In this document: in pieces, positions 43,901 to 55,410 of the stretch
Layout of the letters: each line of letters starts with the position of its first letter
How positions within the stretch are numbered: the stretch's first letter is position 1
Assembly (NCBI GenBank): GCA_022829145.1
Contig: CM040741.1
Span: 50,128,180 to 50,192,179, forward strand
DNA length: 64,000 nt
Direction of reading: 5' to 3'
Source of the DNA: Albula goreensis
Lineage: Eukaryota; Chordata; Actinopteri; Albuliformes; Albulidae
Position numbers and translations under genes: made by a program
The notes under the pieces: model-generated
What the model was told of the DNA's origin: nothing
The model's input: only the letters and a program-made list of their open reading frames with translations
The model's database searches: none

Positions 43901-46900
43901 GAAGAAGGGAAAACAAACAACAGTTGCTTTTTGACCCATGTGACCTTTTCCTTCCTAATAAACTTCAGACACAACTACACTATTTTGCATGTACTTGTGA
44001 ACAGTGGACAGTCAACACTTTTGATGAAGGCCTAGTCTGATCATTCAAAGTGAGAAACCACACTACCCAAAATGCTTTGTGGCCACCCTTGACATTTAAT
44101 GTAATGATCTTTCATGTCATCCCGTATTTGGAATAACTGCGCTAATTACTATCCTGTCATCAATTACAAAAAAATAAAACAAATGGAGCATATGAAGTGC
44201 TACATCTAACATAAATGATAACATGAAAGCAAAGTATTCTGGGTAGAGGTTGTTCAATCACAGACAACTTAAATCCATGTCAAAAATACATGAGTGCATC
44301 TTAAATTCTAATGAGCTGTGATACCGCCTGAGTTCTTTACCTTACATTAACAGCACCTCAAGGAGGCCAAAAGAGTACAATGAAACGTAAAAGTACTTGG
44401 TATGTGTGGAGGGTCCCATAGCCAGGTTGGGCAGGGGGGCTGCAGGGCGTACTGGACATATTGAGCCGATACTGCAGCAGCGCCAGCTGGGACACCCATC
44501 ACAACACAGGAAAGGAGGAAAAGGAGAGAGAAGAGGGGAAAAGAACAACAACACAGTAGTAGGAAAGAGAGGGGTGGGGGAGGGAGGTGAAAATGGGGAA
44601 TGAGAGAAAAGGGCAGAAGGTAATAGAAAGTGTAATCCAAAGGAGGACATAATGGGAGGAGGAACAAACAAAAAAAAAAAAAAAAAACAAAAAGACAAAC
44701 AACAAGAACAAAAAAAAAAAAAAAAAAAACACACACACTGACTATAGGAACACAAGGCCATCACAGCTGGGCGATGCAGTAGCTCACTTTGGACTCAAGC
44801 TGCTTGTTTGAAGGTGCAGACAAACCCTTTAATCCCCAATGCCGTGCAGACAAAAGGTTTTCAAAGCAAGCTGTGACAAAAGCAAGTTCATTTTGCAAGC
44901 TTCCCGCAAGCAGCTTTGCAATAGAGAGCCGATATTAACCAAGTATGGATTTTTAAAGGACACCTAAAGCTGTTCTCAAAATAATGATCCATACTTTAAC
45001 TTTATATTGAAACGGTCAATTAACACGCCGCTTGGGCTGAAACTTTTATTTTCACAGAAAAAAAGATTGAAAATGACACCCAACCACATACCAAGTCAAT
45101 GGCCTTCTCAAAACTGTTTTAGGCAGTCTTGGAAACAAATACTTTATGAGGGATTTAGGTCTCAATAAACAACCTTAGGTAGCCTTTAAGGCAGATCTTT
45201 TGAAGCAGATCCTAAATGGGCCAAGAAGCAAGCAGGCCCTGCCTCCTCACACTCAGCAGCCAGTAAACAAAGCAAAAGGATAACCTGGGAAGGAGAGAAA
45301 GGCCACAGAGAGGAAGGCATGCCAGAAAGCAAAATCACTACTACAGGAACATGCCAAATTAGTGCAGTGCAAGGTCTGACTGGAGTATCACTATTAAGTA
45401 CCACAAGCCCCTGCTCTACAAAATTCCAGAGAGAAGGCAGTCTGACAGTTACTGCAATAACAGAGCAAATCTACTACTACTCAGCCAGAAACATTTGCCC
45501 TAATTGATTGCCATGTGACTGTTTCAACACATTGAAACGACAAGAGAATCATAAGACTTGAAGAGAGCAATCTGCAGAAACCATTGCAAATGAGGGACTG
45601 CAAACTGAAGCACACAATATCCATCTTGCATAAAATATATACTTAAATGTGTGTATATGGTTCTTCATAAAACATTAACTGAAACAAATACAAGAGAAAA
45701 CTATCACTGAGCAGGTCTAGTGTTTTTGAAAGAAGACTAGAGTAACTGGAATCAATGTTTAGGATGTGGTCAATTAGGTAGCTAAACTGTACAGCATATT
45801 TGTGTGTTTGACGGAGAGTAGGGCAGTTTTGGGAGGGGGAAGGGGAGTAGGATGGCAAGCCAGATCAATGAGGGAGCCAGGCAATGGTGCTGGGGGCCAG
45901 CAGCCAGCCAGGTGGTATGGCGGGAGGCTATCATTGGCAGGGCCAGGCTTACCTTCACCTGAGGGGACTGGAGCTTCTGATACATCTCCAATGAATAGTG
46001 GTGCAACCACATCTCCACAAATACCTGATATGCACACAGATACACACAAATAGCAAGTGTGCGCACGCACACAAACAGGCACACACAAATAGGTTGAATA
46101 AAGTTCACAAACAATTTCAAATGAATCAAATGACTTACACTTTTTCCTGTAATTGAAATAACTCTGGTAAAATGAGCCAACCTGGGTCCAATATACAACT
46201 GGTAAGTGCTTAAAATTGCCAGCCGAAAGGAAACACTTCTCTGCCTCTTTACCTGTAGCAGTGTCTCAGATCTCCAGATCTCCTGGGTAGCAGGGTCAGC
46301 GTTGACTGACGGCTGGTGGGAGATGTGCCGCTTCAGCAGGCTGCTGCCATGGCTTCCATAGCCCGCAAATGGCATGATGGGAGATCTGAAGAGACACATG
46401 GCAAGCAAAGGTAATGAATGAACACACATTCTCCATAAATATGCATGTGTGAGACATACATCACTTATTCTCTCCTTAATATTTAAAACTCAAGGGGTTT
46501 GGTTTTCACTCTGGATCTTTTTCGTTGTATGCATGTGAGTATGCTACATTACAGACCATTTATTCAAAGGTGTCAGCATAACATTCTTGCTGGACACTCT
46601 TCAAGTATGCATGTGTATGTTTGTGCATATTTTGTATCTAAAACAATTATAACACAGTGATATATTACCGTTTACATGTTATTTGTGGAATGATCCTTGA
46701 CTGCATGCACTGCACCTTAATGCAGAATCTCCTGAAGTAAATCTGTCTAAATGCCCTATGTCAAAATACCTTGGGGCTGGGGGGGCCACAGTGCCCCTAG
46801 CATCTGAGAAAGGAGATGGGGGGACGTTGCCCTCTGTGGGCAAGAAATACTTCAGGTAGGCATCTACCAGCACAAAGTAGACGCTGTCTGAAGTACTGAT

Positions 46901-48987
46901 CTGCTGCCCTGGGGGATAAATCTGTGGGTAGCACAGATAAACAGCAAATTACTTATTGGTGGACAGGGACATTGCTTGAAAATGCTTTTTTCTAATTTTG
47001 TGTAATTATGGCAAATTATCTGGAAAGCTGAAAGGATCATAACATTATTTTACTGGATTTGGTCAGACATTATTTCATCCATCTTGTGACAGGACAGCAA
47101 ACTAGTGTAGGTTAGAGTATGTATGTTAAGTACGTTATGTACCTAGGAATAATCAGCAAATGTAATTCAACAGAGGGTGCAACCACACTGAGGCAAACCC
47201 AAGAGGATAATTTTAGCTGGTTAGCTATAACCACGTTTCTGCATAACACATAATTTGCTTAACGTCTAATACATCCATGTGCACAAGTAGATGCATGCTT
47301 GTAAGAATATTAAAATGAATCACTTACCCTTGGTGCATTGAGGCTTGCGGCGAAAAAAAAAAACATATAATATTCAAAGGGATCTGAAAGAATGGTTAAG
47401 GAATTTATGTTCATTTAAACTGGACTAGACAAATAATCAATGAAAGAAATGTTTTCTTTACTTAGGGAGCAAAAGGATACTGAGAGTCAGATTGAGACTA
47501 AGGAGGGCAGAGAGAGGGAATTGGAGCTTGTTGTGAAAAAGTGGGCAATCTGGGAGGACACCTTCATGAATGGCAGCCTTCACAGGACCCTGAGAATGAC
47601 AGACCGTTCTACTGTAAGTCATTATAGCTGCAACTACTTAAAGTTCTTTACCAGACATATATTTACATAGAAATTACATTGTAAATTCCAGCAATGCAAA
47701 AAAGTAGACCAGTATGTTTGAAACTTGATTACAGCTGCTTTTAAACTTACTGGGAGATAGGTCACTGGAAACTCATATTTGTACTCTTCCGCCTGCAGCT
47801 TGTACACCAGCTTCATCATCGGGCCACTGGAAGACATTTATCAAACCTCACTGTGTGACAGCATGGCAATTACCATATTTGACCTTGGAGATGCATTTAA
47901 CAGCACCATGAGCTCTACATTGTCATGCACATGATTGATAATCTATTGGGAAGGGGAAGGTCTTGTAAGTAATTTCTGAAAGCATCCCATGGGAGAGCTA
48001 ATGCAGGCATGAGAAATGTTAGGTCTCCCCATGTTATCAGGACATGCTACTACACAAAGTTCCAGCAATCACTTTTTCCACCAAGTCAAGCACTCAACAA
48101 ATCGAGTCCCAAACTCCAGTTTTTGACATCTGTTATTTTAAAGTCCTTCATTTCATTTTTCTGACATTGAGGCCTTTCAATGGTTGTCACTAGCTCTGGG
48201 AACCATGAACAAGCAGAATTCAGAACTCTCAGTCAGTAACCCACCTCGGATCCAGGAACTCCAGGGCTATGGCATACTCTTGGGTGCGGGCCTGAAGCTG
48301 CCGCAGGTTCCAGCCCACGATAACACCATCAAGGCTGCCGAAGACGCTTTCCACCAGCCAGGGGAAGATCAAATGCAGCTCCTGACGATAATAACAATGA
48401 TAAAATGGATTTACACAGCGCCTTTTACAAGCTCAGACTTCTTTACACGGAGTGAAAGGGGAGGTCATCTTTCCATCAGCATTCTTCAAATTGGCCAAAT
48501 GTTTTCAATAATCCCACATCTGAACTTTAATTTTTCATATATGTCTCGACAAAATAAAACCATTACTTTAGTGTTTTACAGAAAACTACTTCAACTCTCC
48601 TCTTGCCACTGATTCCTCATACCTTACCTTAGCTGGGTAGTCATCGATCACCTTCACCAGCTCCTGACATCGCTGGAGGAGGGGCTTGGTTGCCCAGTCA
48701 GATTTCAGATTGGCCTAAGGAAACAGGCACAACCTCAATCTAGGGATACCTTTCAAACATGCGCCATACAGTCAGTCAACAACTTCAGCAAGTGACATAT
48801 GCATGAAATTACTTAAGGTCAACTTGGGAAGCACCAGTTACAGAGGCAATAACATATAAACATAGACATTGATTCCCAAAGCAAACCTCCTCCACAAAAA
48901 AAGAATTGAGAATTGATGTCAACCTTTGGAAGTGAAAACAGTACTAACCAGTAAGAAACTAGGCTGTTGCATGGCCGGCGTGGCCAT
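37972..48987 (-). CDS. smpd4: Sphingomyelin phosphodiesterase 4 / neutral sphingomyelinase 3 (19 coding exons)
   Basis: Exons in transcript order: 48987-48949, 48714-48628, 48381-48245, 47826-47751, 47589-47481, 47383-47328, 46921-46770, 46385-46253, 46024-45959, 44486-44397, 43097-42949, 42659-42569, 42400-42300, 42012-41849, 41588-41383, 41035-40805, 40279-40145, 39315-39187, 38295-37972; 824 aa, all in frame. Family blocks include QQPSFLL at the N-terminus, [89 protein letters not shown] and the C-terminal [14 protein letters not shown]. Two hydrophobic segments (about 778-796 and 800-817) anchor the C-terminus. The family localises to ER and nuclear envelope and is assigned neutral sphingomyelinase activity, although it lacks the DNase-I-like fold of other nSMases. 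The start [10 protein letters not shown] aligns with human MAFPHLQQPS. The upstream exon has an in-frame stop and no ATG, so no longer N-terminus is encoded. Confidence 0.97.
38960..39075 (+). mobile_element. LINE 3'-end fragment (L2/Rex-like tail)
   Basis: The segment aaatgcacttcaaagcaaattgcccctcagggataatgaag has the pattern of fish LINE 3' tails: a short AT-rich stretch, then a TTCCCC..GGGAT stem and an AATAAAG-like end. It lies in smpd4 intron 18. Only the tail is recognisable, so the family assignment is tentative. Confidence 0.45.
39905..40108. mobile_element. Tigger/pogo-like MITE in smpd4 intron 17
   Basis: The ends form terminal inverted repeats: CAGGGGGTCCTCGACTTACGA on the left, and the complement of CAGGAGGTCCTCGGGTTACGA on the right (3 mismatches in 21). 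They are bounded by TA on both sides, as expected for Tc1/mariner-Tigger insertions. The element is about 200 bp with no coding capacity. Its right end is only 36 bp from the donor of smpd4 exon 17. Confidence 0.75.
42805..42915. repeat. Short minisatellite in smpd4 intron 11
   Basis: About four imperfect 30-35 bp units share the core ctgtgtgggt-a-agagtatgattatnt. The array ends about 35 bp from the donor of exon 11. Confidence 0.75.
43130..43157. repeat. Poly(T) tract
   Basis: About 25 consecutive T on the plus strand, which is poly(A) in the smpd4 transcript, in intron 10 just upstream of the exon 11 acceptor. Confidence 0.9.
44397..44486 (-). CDS. smpd4: Alternative cassette exon 10 of smpd4
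   Basis: This 90-nt, phase 0-0 exon encodes 30 residues ([12 protein letters not shown]...LHTYQ). It matches the segment present in the long but not the shorter human SMPD4 isoforms (LEVLHYRLSVSS...HAYQ). Skipping preserves frame. It is preceded on the transcribed strand by an extreme polypyrimidine stretch (44500-44735). The donor is the weak gtactt. Confidence 0.85.
44500..44735 (-). promoter_or_regulatory. smpd4: Extended polypyrimidine tract before smpd4 exon 10
   Basis: On the plus strand this stretch is almost purely purine (ggaaagagaggggtgggggaggg, then two runs of about 18-20 A). In the smpd4 transcript it is therefore a long pyrimidine tract ending at the exon 10 acceptor. Such a tract can bind PTB-type splicing regulators. 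It can also be a simple low-complexity repeat, so function is inferred. Confidence 0.45.
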
Positions 48988-49014
48988 GGTAGCTGGACTG
49001 TCCGCGGTGTTTAT

Positions 49015-49830
49015 TCTGTAAACGAGGGGTCACAATTAAATATCCACCAGACATTCGCTGTACAAACATATAACGTATCGGATAAGCAAAACAGAGCATG
49101 TTAGAAAACTCTATTGAAACATCGGATGAATCGGTCTATCGAGACAGCTAGCTAGCTAGCTGATACAACGTTATTTCTGACTACGACGCACACTTTGATA
49201 TTCGCCTTGCTTGCCAAGAAGCTATCTACATGTTTTCGCGCTACTTCGATAAAGGATAAACTAGATACCAACAAGCAGATACAGTCTGGTAACGTTAGGC
49301 TGGTCAGTAGGCTATTCCCCACACTAGGTGAAAGGCTAACGTTAGCACTGTCAGCAAGCAGCTCAATCGCTAACCCAGGAGTGTGAGCTAAAAATAACAC
49401 GTTAATCAACTGTGCGATGTCAAAAAGCGTTCTTTCGGTATATTTAAATAAACATTCAACCGCACGTCTAGTTAATGCTAGAACCAGAGGCTAAGTGGCC
49501 CAGTACCTACAAAAATATGTACCTTGTTACCTGAGATTATCTTTTTTCACTTTGTTAGCTAGCTAGCAAACAGCTAGCTTTCCAACCAACTGATAGCTGG
49601 CTTACTGGCACAACTATTGGATACTTAAACATAAGACTGGACCTCTGCCATATGTAGCTAGTTGCATTTATCAGCGAACTAAACAGTTATTCAACTCTTA
49701 CTGAGTGAGGCGATTGTATCCAGAGCCGAAACAAAAAGCTTCAGCTTCACTGGTCTCACTTCTCGCCTATATCCTCCTTTCAGTTCCAATCTACCGCGTT
49801 TCCGTCAAGTGCAGCAACATGTAACACATG
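49015..49830 (-). promoter_or_regulatory. smpd4: smpd4 non-coding first exon, intron 1 and promoter
   Basis: The first coding exon of smpd4 begins at an acceptor (tttacag, exon base 49015) 28 nt before the ATG, so a separate 5' exon must exist. A good donor on the minus strand (gtaaga, last exon base 49702) follows a moderately CpG-rich stretch at about 49702-49830, which I take as non-coding exon 1 and promoter. Reading exon 1 into exon 2 in the coding frame gives a TAG stop and no ATG. Intron 1 contains two TAACGTTA palindromes (49290-49297, 49337-49344). Confidence 0.55.
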
Positions 49831-52800
49831 ACATCATTTCCTAGCGCAGTATCACGGGAAGGTTGGTTAAAATGAGTTTTTACTGGTAGCGTTTCAGATT
49901 CAGGTATTATGCGATTCCATGGTCGTATAATGAAGTTTAACTACGTAGCTATTAAATTAAGACTGTACTCGGACATGAACACTTTCGGCAAAACGCTGGC
50001 TTTTGTACTCACCCACAAATTAGAGTAGCTATTGTGTGAATGAAAAACAGCGCCACTACGAGGTGTGCCCCACATTTACGTTTATCTTTAGTGAAAACTT
50101 TCGGGAACAGTTATAAATATGGAATACAGTTCTTTTATAAATGTATTCCATATATATGCATCGCGGAGGGATTGTTCACCATCGCTAACTTCAGCGATCA
50201 TTACTAGATTAAACGTTGTATGTCCAGAAAAACAAGTTTTAATTGTGATTAATTTGGCTATTCCATTTTCAGTTTAAGTATATCCTGTGCCATGGTAATT
50301 GTTATTAGACGATGTTTAAAGAATTGGTTAATCAATGATTTACATTGAATGAGAAAGACTCAGAAAAACCTATTTATGGTTACCGCGAGCACTCCCTCTT
50401 GACTGTAAGCCGAATGGTAACATTCCACAATAAAACTGCAGAAATTAATTTATTTTTTGTCTAAGCTCAGTGATACGGTTTAATTATAAGGGAGTGTTAT
50501 TCGTAATAATGACACTGCATTTTGATTAGTTTAAGTAGGGAAGCCCTCCGGAGGAAGACGTCCGCCGGAATAATTGTGATACTCTATTGTTGGTATGTGC
50601 TTCCACAAGACCGCCTACAGATGGCAGTACAGTATAGATCGAAGCTGATTACCGGGAAAGCTACAATGATCCGAAACGTGACCGTCGAAATAATGTAAAT
50701 TACGTGTAGACCTCTTTAGAATATACACACCCCGCCCAATGGATATGAATCACGTTGTACCTCTTAAAATAGCATACAGACATCGCAAAACATGTTTGTG
50801 TCAATACATATATGTGTGTGGGTGTGTATGTATGTACATTATACAACCATGCAGATGAATCATTGGAGCCAATTACACCAATGATAGTTTTTGTTGAGAC
50901 TGGGTGACATGTATTGACACAGCTCTGTGGTAATTTTGAGGTTGTAGTATTAGGATGCTAAGCTGCTACCATGTTAAGTGCCCATCTGGACCTGTCAGTA
51001 AGCGTCAATTAGCAATCACTCTTTGCCAATTCAGTTTGTTCATGTTTGGCAAGTGTTGTCATTGTTTTCATCACTGCTCCCCAAACCACATCAAATTATT
51101 TTGCACCTGCAATTTAGGCACTGACTCTTTGGAACTCTGTTAGGATGTTGGTTTGGAAACTATCTGAAAGTACTGATTGTCAGAGCTCCTTGGTAGTTGA
51201 GGCCTTTTGCTTATTGCCATTTGATTAATAAGACTCACCTCTGTAGTTGCCTTTGTAATTGAGATATAGTTACTTCAAAGTTATGTTTTCACATGATATT
51301 TCTATAGATTTATTTCTGATTCAAGAGAATGTACAGTAAACACTGTAATCTCCACTCCACTAGCCTAATTCGTCTAATACAAATACATTACTAAGATCAT
51401 TGTGTCAGGTATTAGTGCACTCTACATATAGTTTAATTCATTCAGCTTTGCACTAAGTTAAAGTATCTATTCTGTTTCTGTCTAATCTTGGTACAGTACT
51501 TGTTGTTTTGTCCTTTGCTATTTGCTTGCTTGTTGTTGGTATAGGGTATTGTTTTCCATAATGGCTCAGGAGGTCACCTGGGACAAAAGGTTTGCAAAAT
51601 AAAATAATTAAAAAAAAAAAAAAACATGTACACCTCATGCATATTGTTTTCTATATGAAGATCACAACTTATAGGCTAAAGTGCTTTAGGGTTGATGCTT
51701 TAGGCTCAAGTTCTGGTTGGGTAAGACAGTGACAGAAGATACACCATGGTATTAATTTAGGGACTTTAATTAAAGTTAAAATGGCACTGGTATGAAGTGA
51801 CAAACTTAAGATGACATCAACTCTTTGTCCTACCCAACATTCTCTATCTCTTCCAAAATGTCACATTTTACCTGTTTCTATCCAGGGAAATGTTATGTTC
51901 ACATACACCTGTCAACATCTATTATGGGGAGACTGCACAATTTAGTTATTCATCTTGGATTCCAGCATAAATATGCCATACCTTATTTTCTGAATGGCTT
52001 ACTTTACATGGTTTAAAAGTGAGGTGTTGTAAACTTGAAAGAACTTGATATGTACTTTTATTTGGTTTATAAGGTACGCGAGTACTTGCCGCTGAGTGAG
52101 CACATCAGTGGAACTGTTTAGAGAGAAATAAAGCCAGTGGGACACCACTGTGCAGCTTCTACATTAAATCCCACAGAGCGGCTCACCAGGGAACTGTGTA
52201 TGCCACTTTCCTTACTGAATTTTCGGCTAGTCAGAGAGACAGGGGACCCAAAGACACGACAGAAGATGACAGATGATGGATTCACATCAAACACAATGCA
52301 AATATGGGCGAACCAGGCTGTGTCAAAACTCGGTGAAAGATACCAAAATGAAAGAAAATCTGATAAACAAGCTGCAGATCTTCGCTTTGAGTGGACACCC
52401 TGCCTGCCACATATCCTTCAGACAAACATCCCATCGGGCAGAATAGTGAACTTCAGTGTTTTGCAAATGTATAAACATTTGTTTTCTTGACAATTAATGG
52501 ATGTTTGCAAATTTGCAAACATCTTGAAAATTAATGGATATTTTAAAGAATGTAATTACCATAATAAATTCTATAAATATGCACAATCACATCAATGGTG
52601 CTGTTGTTGGGCTTGCTGGTTAACTTAATCATTGCTAGTAAATTCTAAAAGCCAGACATGGTCACCAACTGGTTCCACCAATTTAATTGCAGCATCTCAC
52701 AGTGCATTAAATTAAAACATACACTGAGACATTGTAATCAAATTGGTCACTGTCTCTGTAATCATAGACAAGCTATCAGCTGCAGTCACAGAGGTCGCAG

Positions 52801-53160
52801 TTCATGTCAGCTGTATCACTGGCTGGGTTTAGACAGCTTGACTAATGAATGCCTAGCAAGGCTAGCAAGTTCACAGCTGCTGTCTGCGGACTGTAAGACA
52901 GGGGGAATGTGTAGGGGGTGTAACTTGTAGCAGGAAGTGTGTCTTGTACTTTTTCAAATCACACTGAAGAACTATGCCATAATAGAAAAGGAATTTGTTA
53001 TTGACTGTAAGATAGAATGTTGAGGGGATGTGTTGCCATAATAACTGTGTGTTTAATATACACAAGGAACACTTAAAGGCAGCACATTCAAACAAAAAGC
53101 AGTTACTTGCTACAGCTGATGGTGTTACTTGGACTACACCATGTTTGTTGTTATGCCATT

Positions 53161-53208
53161 TATAATTAAGCAGGTAAATTAAGCAGGCAGAATTAAGCAG
53201 GTAAATGT
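53161..53208. repeat. Short tandem repeat, attaagcaggtaa units
   Basis: Three copies of an attaagcagg-based unit of 13-17 bp stand in tandem in the intergenic right flank. Confidence 0.8.
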
Positions 53209-54829
53209 AACCATATAACCTCACCCATGGCCTAAACCACACTCTTAGCCCTGATAAAGACCATATTGTCGTGATGGAGCTCAAGGTTTGAACTCAGAGA
53301 GAGAACATCATGTTCTTGGCTATTGAAAGACTTGATGCTGTGTAGAATTTTTTTGTACTGTGGTTATGCCTTTCTTGAAACATATTTAAAAGCAACTATC
53401 TTTATCACATTTTATGTTGTTCCATAAAGTTCCATAAAGATGTTATCACCAGTTATACCTCTCCACATTAGTGCCATACATGCCATCTACAAAAAGACAG
53501 TTTTTTCAGCATTGTGATGTGCTATTTCAGCAATTTTTTGAAAGGTTTCATTAGTTGATATGTCAATGCTATTGCGCCTGGGTGACTTGGGGGCCAGGTC
53601 ATTCAAAAGGGTGCAGTATAATCACTGGTCTTGCCAAAACATTTGCCATAAAAATGGATGTAGCAGGTTGATGGTTCTTTTATTCTATGAACCAGGGGTC
53701 TGTTTTCCCTCTCCTGTGATTTTAAATATCACAGAGAATTATTCTGAAAGTGACATGAGTAATTTAATTCCCAGATGCTTTCCCCACTTTAAGAAATCCA
53801 AAGTGACACTTTCTCAGTGTATGCCTCTATATGGAAAGGGCTTATAAGGTTCAGTGAGGTACGCTGGTATTTGGAAAGAGACAGTAATTGCCCTTGTGTG
53901 AGGCAGCACTTGAATTCCAAACGTCTGGAAACGAATAAAGCATTTCCCCTCTCACCTTGTTTCCCTTTTTTTCCTGAGGAAAATACACTGTATTGAACCA
54001 GCCAGGTCCACAAAATGGATCTGTGATCCTGTTATCTTTGACATAAAAAACAGATATAAATAGACCTTTGTATTTATTTTCTTTCTATGTGAGAGGAGGG
54101 GGATAGGGTTAGAACTGGTGCACTAGCATCAATGGAAACAGAAAAACAAACACCTGTGGTATGACTCAGTATTATTTGGACTACAAAAGTCATATGTGAA
54201 CAAACATGATTAGTACTTGCAGCTACTAAGCTAGTCAGTCACACAGATCACACAGAGATCAGGAACAGTGTAATCCCCTAGACTTGGAAGGCAAGTACAA
54301 ACGTACAAAACAGCCCTTTATTGAAAACATAAAGTTACTCCTGTAATTTGGCATTCTTGAATCAATAGGTCTATTGCTCAAATAATACCCAGTAGCCTTA
54401 TTTCAAATAATACAGAGGTCTGAAAAGCAATAGAAAATACCAAATGAAATGGACTAATATTCTAAAGTAAATAAATCACAATTTCAAAGACTTTTCACAT
54501 AAGCCTCATACTAATATAAACACTAATTTACAATATATTTCTACTAAAAAATATGTTTTCAAATCAGCCTTTTATAAATTTGTGATTTTTTTTTAAAGAA
54601 AGTGAGATTCATCCAGTTTTAAATGCCTGAATTGCAGGTGCTTTGGTCACAGAGAGTGGATTTATTTAATCTGTCAAGGGGAACAATGCTGAAAAGCATG
54701 AGGGAATATACTATACTCAGAAATACAGTACCAGGAAAGAAGAACTGTTTCTGCAGCTCAATGACATGGACAGGATATATGGTGAAACCGCAAAAAATGT
54801 CTCAAGATTGTTTCAAGACTAAATATATT

Positions 54830-55410
54830 CTTCCGTGACCTGTTAACATTTATGGAAGGACTGCCATTCAGAAGCTACGTACCATTGCCAATGAGAAACA
54901 ATGCATAACCTGGTGTGCTAAGCACAAAACCTTGGTTTTCTGAGTAATATGAGAATGCAACATGGTCCAGTGAGTTGTCTTTCACTCTTTTTAATGAATG
55001 TGGACAGGATTATGTTTGAAGAATGCCAAAGGAAGTCTTCAAACACTCATAGCCTTTTCCCAGCTTTTGAACATGGTGGTCCTATTTTCTCAGGATATTC
55101 TCATATCACAAGACAATAACATCCCCATACACACTGACAAATAGATTTAAGAGTGAGCCCAACATGGTCTCCTTCCATGGATTGTCACACTATATAGGCA
55201 TCATTGAATCTTTATGCAAGTTTATGTAAACACCAGAAAGGTCTATAACAAAATGAATGTAGAGTGGAATTCCTCTTCATCTCACAATGAACTGGAGGCT
55301 TTTATTTTCTATAGATGGTCCAATATTTTCACAGAAAATTTGTTTAAAAGCATTCCAAGAAGGACTAAAACTGATGTGAAGGGTGACCCAGTTTTAGCTA
55401 TTAAATATTC
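54830..55410 (+). pseudogene. Decayed Tc1-like transposase
   Basis: Reading through stops and frameshifts, successive pieces match Tc1-family transposase order: a WCAKHK block near 54915, a degraded catalytic block ending in the FGGG-like EHGGP (about 55065), QDNNIPIHTD for QDNxxxHT (about 55113-55142), a degraded LPWP..SPDLNPIEHLW block (AQHGLLPW, about 55160), and the C-terminal ELEAF...W.NI..ENLFKSIPRRTKTDVKGD (about 55290-55390). Several stop codons make it inactive. Inverted repeats were not found, so the borders are approximate. Confidence 0.6.

Noticed and set aside
44342-44764. Phe/Cys/Leu-rich minus ORFs resembling a membrane protein
   Set aside because: Translation of the purine/poly(A) tract; only the 90-nt exon 10 inside it is supported.
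45782-46429. 215-codon minus ORF as a separate gene
   Set aside because: It is smpd4 exons 8 and 9 read through the open intron between them, then into intron 9.
47440-47670. Plus-strand Glu/Lys-rich ORF
   Set aside because: Antisense shadow of smpd4 exon 5.
48184-48612. 142-codon plus-strand ORF
   Set aside because: Antisense to smpd4 exon 3 and its flanking intron.
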